From positions 1-64,000 of the forward strand of contig MU839257.1 in the NCBI GenBank assembly GCA_030685235.1: 64,000 bases of DNA. Direction: 5' to 3'. The notes beneath the pieces were generated by a model, which did no database searches, was not told the origin of the DNA, and saw nothing but the letters and a program-made list of their open reading frames with translations. Both the position numbers and the translations under genes were made by a program. Below, in pieces: positions 1 to 15,149 of the stretch (its first letter is position 1; every line of letters begins with the position of its first letter). Source of the stretch: Copromyces sp. CBS 386.78 (taxonomy: Eukaryota > Ascomycota > Sordariomycetes > Sordariales > Sordariaceae).

Positions 1-240
1 AATTCAACGGAGAAAACCGTTCGTTCATAGGATGGATGGTTGGCCCAGAAAGTCTATAAGAAGGGTGGTCCCCTTCGAGGAAAGAAAAGGTTTTCAATAG
101 CTCATCAGACACTTCTTGATATCTTTACCAATATAAAACCTATCTACCCATACCAAATATCGTTTTACTCGTTTTGAACAGTTCTACGTAACTGTATCAA
201 CCTTTTGAAGCTATTTACAACCCTCGTCGATCGATACCCT
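1..240. other. Non-mutated leading segment
   Basis: These first bases have balanced composition and ordinary CpA/TpG content, unlike the AT-rich DNA that follows. No convincing reading frame is seen. It could be unique host DNA or a less mutated element end such as an LTR. The window edge prevents a decision. Confidence 0.3.
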
Positions 241-339
241 CTAACAATTACCTAATTATTTCTCTTTATAATTATCGAATACCTCTCCTCCAACTTTATT
301 ATACTACTATTCCAATTTAGTAATTATATTAAATTATAA

Positions 340-3300
340 TTAGGACTTTTAATATTTTAGGTACGGCTATATTTAATTCTAATTCTAATACCGAACCCCC
401 CCGCAAAATAATTGCCCGCGCTTTATTCTTTAAAAATATAATACCCTTTATTTATAAAATAATTAATCGCCTAATTAAAGACTTCTCTAATTTTGCTACT
501 ACTTTCGAAGCGGATTTAGAAGTATTCTCCTAATTCTAATTCTATTTTAACGCTATTAAAAGGTACTTCGGCTATATATATAGTTAATTCCGTATAATTA
601 AATAAGAGGCTAAAGCCGCTTAACGTATAATTATTTAAAATTTTAACGCCGCTTTATATATTTAGTAAAAATTCGCCCGAATTATTATTAAAGCGATGGC
701 CGCTTCTATTTAAGCTTAACGGGCGTAATAATATATTAAAGAAATTTAAATTTAAATTTAATAATAAATCGCTAACGTTATAGCCTAAATTTAATAGGCT
801 ACTCTAATTCCCCCGGCCCTTAGCCTAATTATTACTACCTATTTTTACGGCCTAGAATTACTTTCGTTTAATAATTCCGAAACGTCTTTATTTAAATATT
901 AAGAAGAATATATTAATTAATAGTCGTAAATAATCGCTAAATTCGTATTCGACTTCGCTGCTTACCTAACCCTAGCCGATTATATCCTTTATATTTCCTA
1001 GCGCCTTTTTAGCGATATATACGTTCGTATTCGATTTAAGGTTAATATAATAATATTCAACTTTAAGAATATTTTAATTTAGTTTACTAACCTTTTTAAT
1101 TTTTAAAATATCTTCGGCTATTTTAACCCTTACTATATTATATTTAATATTTATATTAAAGTAGTATAAAAAATAAACCGTTTTAAATAAGGTAATTCTC
1201 CTTTCGCTAATTTTATTGCTACCTTTATTAAATTTATTAATCAATATGAATTTAATAATTAACGTTATATTAATACCTTTAAATTTAAAATTAATAATAT
1301 ACTCTAAAATATTTTAATTAGCGTTATTAACCGGCCGGCTACTAACGATTTTAATAAATAAGTTAAATTCCTTTAAATTTTAATTAATAATATTATAAAT
1401 AAACATTACCGAAACGGCGCCTTATTTACTTTAACCTAGCTTAATAATTCGTTCGTAAACGCCGGCGACCTTATAATCCTTAATAAAATTAGTACTATTT
1501 AAAAGGGATTTATTTCCTAAATTAAAAAGGAACGCCGCCGGAAATTTAACCTATATATATATTATAATAGTTCGGGCTACTACGTAATAATTTATATAGC
1601 GAAGGGTAAATTTAAGTTTACTAACTTCGCTACTACTTTAATTCCCCCGGTAAAAGTAGGAAAAATTTAATTTCTAATATAAATTGCCGTTAAAAATGCC
1701 TTTTAAAGGAATTAAAAGATTTATATTTAAATTCTATAAATCTTAATATTAATTTCTCTTTCCCAAATTCGCTTAATTTCGGTACCGGTTCGTTTATTAT
1801 TTATTTTATAATAATAGACTCCGGCTACTCGTTAATAAATTTTATTAATTCTATTTTTATATACTATTATAATATCCCTATAATATTTTTTCCCCGCCCT
1901 TATATACTCCGGCTCGTAAACGGGAAAAAGGATAATAATATTTCTTATATTTATATTTTCTCTTATTTAATTAATTTATTTATAAACTAATTTACCCTCT
2001 TTATTTAGCCGTTTAGTAATTTAAATATAATCTTTAACCTTTTTTAATTACGGAAATATAACCCGGCCGTCAATTAATCGAATAAAATTATAAAATTCCT
2101 AAGCTTTACCGCTATTAAATTACCGGCAATTCTTAAATACCCGCCAACTATAACGGAAAATACCCTTAATAATATAAAAACCCCCCTACTTTTATTTTAA
2201 TTAAACTGCCCTTTTACAAAACCTACCCTACAAAATCCTTTAAAGCCTATAACCTATCTTTAAAAGACCTGCCCCTATTCTACTACCGCTCCTATACTAC
2301 TAACTATATATACTCGTCTTAATAGCCGCCCTTAACCCTAAAACGCTTTTATCTGCCTATTATCGGCCCTTAATTTTATCCTTATATATAAAAAGCCCGG
2401 CGTTAAATTATTTAAATATACGCCTAAATAACTTTACTAGCTTACTAAAAAGATAGTACTACCTTTCCCTTTAAATAATAACCCTAATAAATTTAGGTAA
2501 TCTATTTATAACTTTAATAATATTACCCTTTAAACTGTCTTTTAAAGCTAGCTTACTATATAATTTCTTCCCCGTTCTATTATTAATTTTAAAAATTAAA
2601 TAACCGAAAAACTTTAATTCCGTACTATTTCCGTAAAAAATATTTAGAAATATATCGATAGTAAATTACCGCCAATTTGTTAAAAGTTTTTATAACCCTC
2701 CCTAGCTACTTCTAATACCTTTAAAAAGCCTTCAACCCCAATATAATTAAAATAATACTATTTCACCGCCCCTTTAATTATAAAATTAACTTTATCTCTA
2801 ACTAAACCCTACTGTACTACTAGCTATACCCTATATCCTAAGAAAAATTTTATATAATTTATAAATATTTAAATAATTATTTAATAACGGGCTTTATCTG
2901 CCCTAATTCCTTACCGGCCGCCGCCCCTATCTTCCTTATTAAAAAATTAGGCGGTAATATTCGTATTTATATCGATTATTAAAGGCTCAATAACGTTATT
3001 ATTAAAAATAAATACCCTATCCCCTTTATCTGTAAAATTATTAATACCCTTTATAAAACGAAGTAATTTAATAAATTCGATATTACTACTACCTTTAATT
3101 AGCTACGTATTACCCCTAATAACGAATAGAAAACGGTTTTTATTATTAAATTCGGTCTATTTAAATATTTTATTACTAATTTCGAAATAATAAGCGCCCC
3201 AATTTCTTTCTAATATTATATTAATTATATTTTATTCAATATTTTAAATAAATATACTATAGCCTACTTAAATAATATATTTATTTATAATAAGATTAAA

Positions 3301-5700
3301 ACAATATATAAACGCCACTTCGAAAACGTTGTTTTATAATTCTAAAAAGTAAACTTCACTATCGACATCCGTAAATATAAAATTTATAAATACGAAATTA
3401 AATATTTAAATTTAATTATCTCCTAGGGCAACTTATATATAAACCCCGAAAAAATTAATATAATATTCGGTTAGGGTACCCCTAAAATATTTAAAAATTT
3501 CTAACGCTTTATCGAATTTATTAACTTCTACTACTAATTTATTAAAGGATTTTCTAAAATTATACAACCCTTAATAATATTTATATTTAAAAATAAATAA
3601 ATTTCCCCTATACTAACGGCTGTAATAGCAGCGTTTAAAAAATTTAAAGTTACTTTTACCTCTACTCTAGTTTTCGCCTATTATAACCCTAATTATGAAA
3701 TTATTATCGAAATAAACGCTTCGAATTAAACTTCGGGTAATATCCTCTCCTAAATTAATAAAAAAAAAAAAATATTACCTTATCGCCTTCTTTTCGTCCA
3801 AATATTCCCTAGCTAAATATAATTACGAAATCTATAATAAAAAGTTATTTACTATTATAAAAACGTTCGAAGAATAGCGCCTAAAATTCTAAAGCGTAAA
3901 GGAATTAATTAAAATCGTTATTAATTATAAAAATTTATAATATTTTACATTTATAAAATTCTTAAATTAATAGCAAATTCGGTAATTAGAATTCTTTAAT
4001 AACTTTAAATTCTAAATTGTCTATTACCCGGGGGTATATACCGCCATCCTTAATACGTTCTCTCGCCTCCCTAATAACGCCCCGGCAGATAAACGTAACC
4101 TAAGTAACGACCGGATTATTAATTAAATATATACCTTTTTACTTAAAGAGAATTAAATTAAAGAATTCGATACTAACGACGAAATGCCGGCGAAATTCCT
4201 TATCTTTAATGCCGAATTATTTATTAATAATTATATTAATATTATTTACTTCGCTTCGCTAAAATTAATTATAGTTATAGCCACCTTCTAAAACCCCGAC
4301 TATAAAATATTCTTAAAACGTTTAAAAAAAATTATTAGTATTACTATAATTAATTATAAGGTAATTAATAGCCGGATCTTTATTAATAATAGAATTTTTA
4401 TTCCCCCCTATTTTAAATTTAAATTACAAATCCTATAACGCATTTACGGCTCCGCCCTAAATAGCTACTTAAAACAATTTAAAATTTACAACCTAGTAAA
4501 ATAATTTTACTATTAATTTAACCTCTCCTAAGATGTTACAACCTTTGTTTAAGGCTACTACTTCTATATTCGGATAAAAAATTCCCAATTAACGCCCCCC
4601 AACTTACTTAAACCCTTATTAATACTATTCTATAACTAATCTGATATTTCTATAAACTTTATCAGCCTCCTCCCCAAAATTAAATTAAACGGCCGTATTT
4701 ATATTCATATTATAATTATTATTGATAAATTAACGAAAATATACTATTATATCGGTATTTACAACCTAACTATATAAAAAACGGCCGTAATTTTCCTTCG
4801 AGAAATCTACCGTCTTTATAATATATTAAATTCTATTATCTCCGACCGAAATTCTTAATTTATTACTACTTTCTAATAGGAATTTTATTATTTCTTTAAA
4901 ATTAAATAAAAACTTTCTTCCTCCGCCTATTTTAAAACCGACGGCCAAACCGAAATTATTAATACTTATATTAAATAATACTTCCGGGCCTTCTACTCCT
5001 TCTATTAAGACAATTAATTATACTAGCTTCCCTTTATTAAATTCGCTATTAATAACTACGTTTCCGAAACTACCGGCCTATCCCTATTTTTTATTAATTA
5101 TAAATAATACCCTAAAATAAATATTAAACCTCTTCCCCAATAGAATAGTCCTATATTACTAATATAATACTAAAAATTATTCGATATATAAAATATTAAA
5201 GAATCAATCGACTAAATTATTACGAAAGTTCGCCTCTTTATAGAAGAGGTTTAAGAACGTTACTAGCAATATATTAATATTTATAAATCGGATACGTTTC
5301 GCTATACCGTTAATAATAAAATTTAAATTAATATTAAATATTAGAATTAAAGTAAATTAATCCCCAAATTTTTAAATAAATAAGTTAGCCCCTTTATTAT
5401 TAAAGAAATTTACCGCCGTACTGTAATTATTATAATAAATACTTTGTATAAAGTTTTCCCTATTTTTTATATATCCTTTATCCGCCCGTACTAAGAAGGA
5501 TTCTTAAATTAAAATACTATTAACAACAATTTCGATTAGCGGGCCCCTAGCGTAATCGCTTTATTTATAAACCTAGGTAAAGAAGAATAATATTTTAAAT
5601 ATATTTTAAATTCGAAGTAGGACGTAAATAATTAATTTTAATATAAAATTAAATAGTTAAAACCCTACCGTCCTAATTAGCGCCCTGCTAAGGATTTTTA
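340..5700 (+). mobile_element. Degenerate Ty3/Gypsy LTR retrotransposon (gag-pol)
   Basis: Reading through stops on the plus strand gives Gypsy domains in canonical order. A mutated CCHC-like zinc knuckle lies near 1,550-1,600. A protease-like DSG box is near 1,810-1,850. Reverse transcriptase begins near 2,935 with a KKxGGxxRxxIDY-like stretch whose Arg codon is now a stop, and its YLDD box near 3,261-3,287 reads AYLNNIFIY (Asp to Asn by G to A). RNase H follows near 3,680-3,760. Integrase shows SDRxxxF near 4,830-4,890 and the TDGQTE box near 4,930. A chromodomain-like tail is near 5,600. The element is dead. The ends were not found, so coordinates mark the recognisable coding span only. 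Confidence 0.85.
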
Positions 5701-7379
5701 AGAGAATACTAATAATATTAAAAATTTCTACGCCAAAAACTTAAAAAAATTAAGCTCCTAACTTCGTAAGGACTAAACTTCGCTAATATAAAAATATTAT
5801 AGAAACGTAATACCCGGGACCTAGTTAAGATAACCCCGAATGGTATAATATATAATATAATAATCTACCCGCTAGAACGTATAATCAATTACTAATATTA
5901 ATTTAGCTTAGTAATACTTAATAAATATAATTAACGAAATATATATAGTAAAAGATAATACTATTTTAAACGTTTACGGCAATTAAATTTAATTTTTAAA
6001 ATTTAATAATTATTTTACGGTTTTTCTTTACGGTTTTTATTTATAACCTTTATAATTTTTATAATTAGGGGATTTCTTATTAGTATACTTAATAATAAAT
6101 CGCCGTAGCTTTACCGCCTTTTTAATTCTACTACCCTAATACTATAATTATATTTCCCCAACTATATTTACTAATACTCCTACAATTATTTCTAACCCGC
6201 TACTATTCCTAAACTAATATATATTAAATATTATAAGTAGGATGAAATAATTAAATTTCAATATAACGGGGGTAATTAAATATAATTTATATAATATTGT
6301 ATTCTACTTATTCGGGAATAATACCTTTAGTAGTACTAAAGAGACGAAATACTTCGGCCTTAATAATAGAATAGAAGTAGAATTTAACTAAATATTAATT
6401 CTTATACCCGTTATTTCCTAATATTAAACGGAATATAATATCTTCGGCTTAATAACGGCGCAAATCCGGCGTAGTATCGTACGTAGGACGCTACCCGTTA
6501 ATAATAGCCAATATAATACAACGAATATTAATTACTTTATTAATATTAATATATTAAATAAATATTAGTATTTTAACTTAGTACTAATATAATTATATAG
6601 TAAGAATACTATAATTTATAATAATCTTAATAATTTTTTTAGCCCCGATAAAGCTATAATCACTTTAGATATCCTCTTCCGCAATAGCGAAATTTTCAAG
6701 GAATTTCTTCGTCTCGGTAGCGATAAAGGCCCGAATCTCCTTCGCCTATAAATACTTGTCCTCCTCCTTTTCATAAAAGGTCGAAGCTTAAATAACTAAA
6801 ATTTTAATATTAATAACGTCGCTAATTATTAATATAATAACCTAATTATATTAATAAAATACTAAATAAATTTAGAAAATTCTTTATTAATAACTTATAT
6901 CCTCGCAATTATCCTTCAACTTATAATATCTTATATATTTCTTCTTTTTACCTAAAGATATAAAATAATAAATCTAAACCGTAACGCTACCATCCAAAAT
7001 AATATACTTTATATTGTAATAAATATAAAATATATACCCAAAACCTTTCGTAAAAATTATTTAAGCCTCCTTATCAATATTAATATAAATACGAAGTATT
7101 TTGGCGGCGTTTCGTACGAAGGAATTATTTAAATTATTAAAATTAGAATAATAATAAAAGAATATTCCCGATATATAAGAGAAACGGGAAAGAATTATTA
7201 ATATTATACTAATTAAGAATTAAATAATAAATAAGATTATTATTATTAGAAGAAAGAGGGAAAGAACAAAAGAAGGAAGGCGCGAAGGAGGAAATAAAAG
7301 GAACGCGTAGGGTACAATCCCTATATTACTATTTCCGAATCGGAATTAACGTAGTACCGTTTTACCAATTATTATATTA
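5701..7379. repeat. Unassigned RIP-mutated remnant
   Basis: AT-rich DNA beyond the chromodomain of the Gypsy element. A patch at about 6,640-6,790 is less mutated and on the minus strand reads as a short Glu/Lys-rich stretch, possibly gag-like, interrupted by a stop. A purine-rich run lies near 7,240-7,300. No element could be named. Confidence 0.4.
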
Positions 7380-10140
7380 CCGCGGCCACTACCGCAGTAA
7401 GCAACGTACGGGCCGCACCAAAACTTGGCACTAGGGCTTGGCACCGCGACCACGGCACTACACGACCACGGCTCAAGAATTTAAAATATATAATATATTT
7501 ATCTTATTTACAATTAAAGTCAATTACATTTTAAAGCCGGGGGTACTATTACAATACTATATAGTATGGTTTCGTACCTCTGGCGTTCCGGTATTGCAGC
7601 CCGGCAGTTCTCTAGCCGTATCTCTACTCGGTCTATATATATAGTCTGGGAGCAGAGTCTTCGCTACTCTCTTCTAATCTTCTCCTCTTCGTACAATATT
7701 ACGTCTTCTCCAAGTCCTCTCTAGTCGGCATCGTGACAGTTATAAAACTATTCGCAAATACTTTTAAAAATCTATTATTTTTATAGATTATAAATTACAA
7801 TATCCCCTTTACTATTATTTCTAACCCGACTTTTCGCTAATTTTTTACCCTCCTTAACCCCGAATTAGTAATTAAATTATTATTATAGGACGGAATAACA
7901 ATTAAAGGCTAAATCGATCGCAAATATCTATTACAATTTATATTTATTAAAAATAGACTATTCGCAATTCCCTTTAAAAAATATATTACTTTCGATTTTT
8001 AAACTTCTAATAATAACTATACCCTCTTAAATATTTATATTTATTATATCGATAAAAGCCGGGTCTTACATAGCTATTTATTTAATTTATATAAAATTAA
8101 AGGGGGGTATAGCGGTATAAATATTAGGGTAGAGATATTCTATATATTTAATTAATAAGGGCTAGCTAAAATTAATTATAATTAGATTTAAATTTAATTG
8201 TATATCAATTATATTAACTATAATAATATCGATTTTAATAATATATATATAAACTTTCTAATTGAAAAACTCTATTCTAATAATAACTTTCCGACCGACA
8301 ATTATATTTTTAACAAATTTAAAAATTAATTATAGTTATATTACTTTAATTATATCTTTAACTTCGCTACTAAGGTATTTTTCGAAGGCGAAATTTATAT
8401 TATAGTTCGAGAGGGAAATTACTAAATTTAATAACAGGAGGAGACTACATTAAAGGAGTAGAAGAAGTAAGGTATTATTAATAAGCTTTAAAATATAATT
8501 ATATTTATTCGCCGCTCTCCCTAATATAAAAAGAAGTTCGTTAAATTCGTAAGGAATAAATTAATTAAATTAAAAAGGAAGGAATATAATAATATCTTTC
8601 TCGGATTAAACGTTAAATCGGCTATTCTTATTAATAATAACGATATTCGATAAAATTTAGTCTACTTTATAATTTAATACGTATTCAATTTGAAATTAGT
8701 CGTCGATATATATTATTATTAGAGTTTCCGCTAGCTAAATATTAATAAGTATATTCTAATAGAGGATATACTAACGAAAAAAAACTAGAATATATTCATT
8801 TATATCGTTTATATCCTTAAATTATTTAAAAAAATAACTAAAGTCTTTAAGTAGCATAAGTTTTACTTCCTTATAGTCTTCGCTACTCTCTATTAATTAT
8901 TAAAGGATTTTAAATATTAGTAAGACTTCTATAATAATAAGATTACGGCCGACGACGATAACGAAGATAAAGAGATATTAAATAGGATTTTTAACAACAA
9001 TAAAGAGGAGGAAAAGGATACCTTGGACCTACCCCGCTACAAGATTTCTATTAATAATAATTAATCCTAATTACAATTCCGCCGCGCTAGAAATCTACTA
9101 CGTTATTTAATTAGATTTAATATAAATTTACTTAATTTACTACAATATAATTACTTATTAGCAATCTCTTCCCCTTTTACTAATAATTAAATACCTTATA
9201 ATAATCTATTTTGCATTCTACGTACGGCTAGCAATTTATTTCGTACTCTACGTACAGCTAATAATTAATTTAGCATTTAATTTAGCATTTAGTATACTAT
9301 TAATAATTAAATTCATATTAGTAATAGCCAAATTCGTATTAATAACTATTAAACTAAACCTCTCCCCTTCCTTCGCCTATCTAACGCCAAATACGTATTT
9401 ATCCGGCAAAATATCGATTAAATAATTATTAAATTCGAAAAATATAGGGAATTTATAAATAAATTAACATCATATTAAATTATTATAATTTTTTACTCCG
9501 ATTATAGGCGGAAGTAAATCGAGAGGAATATTTCTAAATAAAAGGCTAGTAAAATTATTAATAATATTAGAACTATTTATTATAAAGAATATTAGTATTA
9601 TAATATTACTTATAATATTATCTTAATTAATACCCCCTCTTTATTATTAGTATAAATATAAAGGGATAATAATTTATACGGTTTAATAACATTAAATTAC
9701 TATTCGACTCCAGTATTATAGCCCAGCTTTAACAAAGAATTATAATAGTATTTAAAGGAAGACCCCTAATTAGTAATTAACCCGCTAGTTTAGTAGGTAT
9801 TACACGAAGAGAATCTTCACAAATAATACTACAAATAATAATAATAATAAAAGATAAAGAGTACGACTAGTCACTAGACAGAGTGACAGTACGTAACAAT
9901 AGGCGACAATATTATCAAAGGAAGCGTAAAGCAACACTAACGAAAGCCTCAACCTAGGACCTTGCACACGACTTCACAAAGTATAAGCAAAATAGACGTT
10001 AGGTTAATATAATATAAATTAATTATCTAATCAACCTTAACGGAAATTAACTAGGGAGCACTCTTATATAATATAGACCGCTCAAATAAACGTATACTAA
10101 GACAGAGCAGGTCATCCGGGCATCTACCTAGAATTCCCCT
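7380..10140. repeat. Unidentified RIP-mutated element with less mutated ends
   Basis: Moderately GC-rich patches at about 7,380-7,740 and 9,840-10,140 bracket about 2.1 kb of strongly AT-rich DNA. The left patch has a TATA-like stretch near 7,640 followed by CT-rich sequence, which would suit an LTR promoter and leader, but I could not align it to a second copy. The interior shows no named transposon motif. An LTR element internally deleted or beyond recognition is the likeliest reading, and this is uncertain. Confidence 0.35.
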
Positions 10141-10299
10141 AATAATAGATTTAGAACGAAGGCAAATATTTTTATTTAATAATAATAATATTTAATTATT
10201 TATTAATCCCTTTTATATTTAACGAATATAAGAAGGTATTTAATTTAACTAATTTAATATTATTATTATAATATTATAAAAAATTCTTTAATATATTAA

Positions 10300-13200
10300 A
10301 CGACGCCGAAACCGGAAACGCCGATTTCTGGTCAGGAAGTGCTCCAAAATGAAAACCGATAACGGCAATCGACTTAGGAGGGTTATTTACCCCTTCTGCG
10401 ATATCTTACGACGACTATAGCGATAATATTAAGTTGTCGCTGCCGATAACGATTGATAGAGGTGCGAATAGGTTCGAAAATAACGTTTATAACCCCTTCG
10501 GAAGTATTTTAGGATATAACGACCCCGACGCTATATTTATTATAAAGATTTCGGAGAAGATAGAGGAAGATAATAAAATTATAAAGAGATTTATTGTTAT
10601 AACGAATAAGATTACGGATTACGCCGTTGTATCGACCGACGACCGTCGTTAAGTTTGAAAATTCTTTTTCGAATTTGCGAAAATTTTTATAAAGAAAAGT
10701 AAGTTTAAAATATTTAAAGTAAATCAGGCTGTTGAAGCCTAATTTGTTATTAAGAAGGATATTAACGATTTAAAGAAATTTATTTCGAAGGAAATAAAGA
10801 AAAACGTTTAAAAAGCGCCGAAGAAATAGGTTAATATTATTTGGAAGTTGTTAAATAAGGTTAATATTATTTTTTATTATTTATTTATTATTATTATTAA
10901 GAAGTTTATCCTTTTTAATTATAAATATTAATTTATTATTAAAACGGTTTAAATTGCCGTTGAATTTATTATATATTCGAATAATAATATAAAATAAGCC
11001 GTCGAAGGCGTTTTAAAGGAGAGTTTATATAAGGTAATTTACGTAGTTATTAGGATAGTAATAAGTAGAGATTATATAATTATTTTCGACGAATTAATTA
11101 AGGATTAGTATTAGAAATATTAAATTTAGGTTAAAATAATTTTTGGAAAAGAGGTTATTATATTTTTAAATATTATAGCTATTTTAATTAAGGGAGTTTT
11201 ATAGGTTAATATCGATGCAAAATAATTTAAGTCGGTTATATAAGAAATAAGGGCGAGGAATAAGGAGGTAGAGATTATTCGGGTTAAATTTTAGAAGAAA
11301 TATAAAGGGGAAGAGAGAGGAATATTTTTAGTAGAAATTACAATTGTAAGGGCCGCAATCTTTTTTTAAGAGAATTTTTTCTTTTAGGATGGCGGCGTAT
11401 ATATATATAAATTATTTTAAACTATAGTTTCCGCTTAATAATATTTTAAATATTAGTATTTCGGATATATAGCGAGATTCTATTATTAAGAAGACGTTTA
11501 TAGCCGTTATAGTAAAGTTAAATATAAAGGGCTATATATAGGAAATGAGAATTACCTTTCGAATAAAGATAATTCCCTAATTTTTTATAAGCCGTATAGG
11601 AAGTCGGGGTATTTCGCCTTTAATAAGAAGAGGTACCCGTTTGTAAAAGCGGCCTACGTAAAAGTATTTATCGATTATATTAAAAAGCTTCGTAGTTTTA
11701 CTATTTGTAAAGGATTGGCTAAATTAGTATTAGAATTAATAATAAAATTGGAGGAGGATATTATAATTTCCGACGACCCCTCTAATTCTTATTTAATTAC
11801 GACTTTAGAAAAATTATTTATAAGAGGAAGAAAAAAAGGCTACTTTAAAAAGATTAGAGGCGGCTCTTAATTGAAATTTATAGGTATAGGCCTAATAAAT
11901 ATTTATATTTATTTTTAAAACGTAGGTAATTATATTTATATTAATTTTATTATTATTATACCTTCGGTTACTATTATTATTTTTAAAGAAATAATACCTT
12001 TTTAATTTATTGTTAAATTAGAAGGAAGTTTTTTATAAGGTAATTAATAATTTAATTGAAAATATTCTATTAGAATGTAGGGAAATTGTATGAGAGAGGG
12101 AAAACGTTGTTCGAGTAGGAGGAGATTTATAATATTATAATAATTTAAGAGCTGGGTAAAAATTTAAATAGGGATATTTACCGGCCGAGGAATAGTAAAT
12201 ATTATAGTATTAATTATTTAGAAAAGGGTAGAGCGGTAATTTATATAAATAAGAAGTAGAATTTAAAGGATTTAAATTTTTAAATTAGGAAGAATTGGGC
12301 CGCGGCGATATTAAAGAATTTACGAGAATTAATAATTATTTATTCTATTTATTCTCTTATTTTCCTTTAAAGTACGTTAGAATATTAATAGGGGTTTCCC
12401 CTCTTCGAATTCTTTAAAGAGAGACCTTTAACCGGTTAATATATAATTGTAGGGGATTATAACCTTTATTACTTTAATTAGGATTTAGAAAATAGGATTA
12501 GTTTAAGTACTATAAGGTTATTTATATAGGTACGGCGATAGAAGTTTAACTTCGTTACCCCCTATAGGGAATTAACGAAGTTTAAAAATATAATTAGAAG
12601 AGAGAAAGATAGGATAATTAATTATATATAAATTTTATAGGGTATTAAAGTTAAGTATTAGGGAGTGTAGCGGTACGGGTAAACGGGTTCGGACTATTAC
12701 CCTTAGGAAGTTTAGGTCTAAATAGGAAAAAGAAATAGGAAAGCGGAAGTAGAAAAAGGGTTTAATTAGAATTTAATAGACGTAGAAAAGGTGTAGGAAG
12801 CGGCGGAAAAATAAATATCGATTTTAAAGGGGATTAAAACGGTAGAGGAATTTGAATTAGGATTTGATAGGTTCGATGGTAAATTTGTTAGTATTGCGGA
12901 GGAATTTGTCCTATATTGAAAGAAAGGTTGGGGAAAATAGGCGGACTAATAGAATTTAAAATATAAAATAGTAATAAAGGAGGTATAGCGGAAATAGTGG
13001 GTTTAGTTTAGGAATTGGACGCTTTTAAATTAGAAAGAATTTATAAAAATAGCGATAAAAAAAAAGAAATTTATTATAAAGATTTAGAGAGCGAAGTAGT
13101 GCGATTATATTATAAGTATATTAAAAGATTTAAATAAATTTTAGTTATTAGAGAAGTGGGCTAGGATATAAAATTATTATTTAATAAATTTATTAAAATT

Positions 13201-15130
13201 ATTACCCTTTAAATAAAATGAATGGGCAAATAAAATTAAAAATTATAGTAGTAAAGTAAATATTTTTATTGATTATTTCTTTTCGAAAGTAGAAGTCTTG
13301 ATAGGCTATTTACTAAATTAAATTTAATTATTAAACGGCGATACTCCGATATTTATTAATAATTTAATTATTAAAAAAGATATTTGGAAAATCCTTTCGA
13401 AAATAGTGTTTAATAAAGTATTAGGTATCGATTAATTTTTAAATAAATTTCTAAAAATATATAAAGAATTATTTAAATAAATAATAATAGTTTTCGCTTT
13501 AGTAAGTTTTTAATTCGGATATTTCCCTTAATAATTTAAGAATATAAAAGTAATTATTTTTAAAAAATTTGGAAAAAACGCCGAATAGTAAAAATTAGTT
13601 AGGGTATAGCGGCCTATATCACTTTTAAGTAACGTTAAAAAGATCTTCGAAGCCTTCGTAGTTAAAAGGTTAATATAGGTAGTGGAAGAATATAATTTCT
13701 TCTTAGAAAGTTAAATAGGTAATTAGGCAAGCCGTTTAATTGAATTCGCTATCCGAATAATTACCGACGCAGTTTATATAATATAGAAATTTAAGGTTAT
13801 AATATTTTTTATATTCTTTAATTTAAAGGGTATATTTAATAGAATTAATTATAGGTAGTTTTTATATATGCTATAAGAAATATAATTCCCGAAATAAATT
13901 TTCTATTAAGTTAATAATTTTATTATTGGAAAAAAAAATTCTCTTTTTTTTAATAATGAAACTTGTTAACTTTATAATATTATAATAGGCGTACCGTAAG
14001 GTTCCTCCTTTTTATTAATCCTTTTTATTTTTTTTATTATTTTATTATATTATAAATTAGCTATTATTTAAAATGTAATTACTATCAGTTTCGCCGACGA
14101 TACTAATATTATTATAGTAATTAAAATTACCGAAGAAAATTATTGGACGCTTTAAGTAGTATAGAATATTTATTCGGGTTAAGTAGTTAAAAGAAAGATA
14201 GAATTTAAAGTAAGTAAAATAAAATTTATATATTTTATACGGACGAAGGAATTAAAAACGGAAATTCTTTAAATCGGAAGAATTATATTTAAATTAATAG
14301 AATTAATTAAATTCTTTAGGGTTTAATTAAATTAGAAATTTAATTATTAAATATACGTAGAAGTAGTAAAAAAAAAAAAATTATATAAACGAATATATTA
14401 ATATAATTAATAATAAAAATTTAAAATTATTTTTTATACGAACGAAGGAAATTTATATTAAATATATTTAAAATATAATTATATACAGAATATTAGTTTT
14501 CTATTAGCCGATTAAAATTTATAATAAATTACGAAGGATAGTAATTAAGTTAATTAAATACTAAATTAAATATTTAAAAATTATCGCCGGGGCGTATAAA
14601 ATTATACTAGTAAAAAATTTAAAAATAGAAATTTTTTATCTACCGTTCAATTTTTATTTTAATAAACGGATTAGGGCTTTCGAAGAAAGGTTTACTTATA
14701 TAAATTAAATAAGGTTCGTCCGAGGGATTATAATTTAAGTAATTAATTATATTTAAGTAAAGAAAATAAGAAGTCGATTACTTATTAATAAATTAAAAAG
14801 TAGTATTATTAAAATTAAATAAATTAAAGAATAAGTATTAATAGAGAAACTTTTAACGATTATAATAAATCCGCCCTTAGTAATGGGGGCATTACCGTTT
14901 TTATTATAAATATTAAAATTAATTGCTATAGATTATAAAGGGTAATTAGAAGAGGTAACGATAAAAGAGTAGGTATTGTACTATAATTATTAATTAGCGG
15001 CGGCGGTAATTAAATTAGGCCGACGGTACGAATTTACTATTGCCGATTTTAACCTAAAGTTTAGCAGTAATATTATAAAATAATATATAATTAGTACGAA
15101 ACGAAAAAAAAAAAAAATTTAATAGCCGGA
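10300..15130 (+). mobile_element. Degenerate Tad1-like LINE (non-LTR retrotransposon)
   Basis: Two-ORF LINE layout on the plus strand. A 72-codon piece at 10,434-10,652 is the longest surviving frame of the presumed ORF1. The apurinic endonuclease shows a GDYN box near 12,450 (GDFN in the family). Reverse transcriptase shows a mutated KAPGPDG box near 13,425, YRPISLLSN near 13,600, GVPxGS at 13,988-14,005 where the Gln codon is now TAA, and an intact FADD at 14,087-14,107. Order, strand and motifs fit the fungal Tad clade. Stops throughout make it inactive. The 3' end falls near 15,130, where composition changes sharply. Confidence 0.82.
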
Positions 15131-15149
15131 GGACGATAATAAATAATAT

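Noticed and set aside
7438..7644. 68-codon frame in the less mutated patch
   Set aside because: More likely part of a transposon end or leader than a protein gene.
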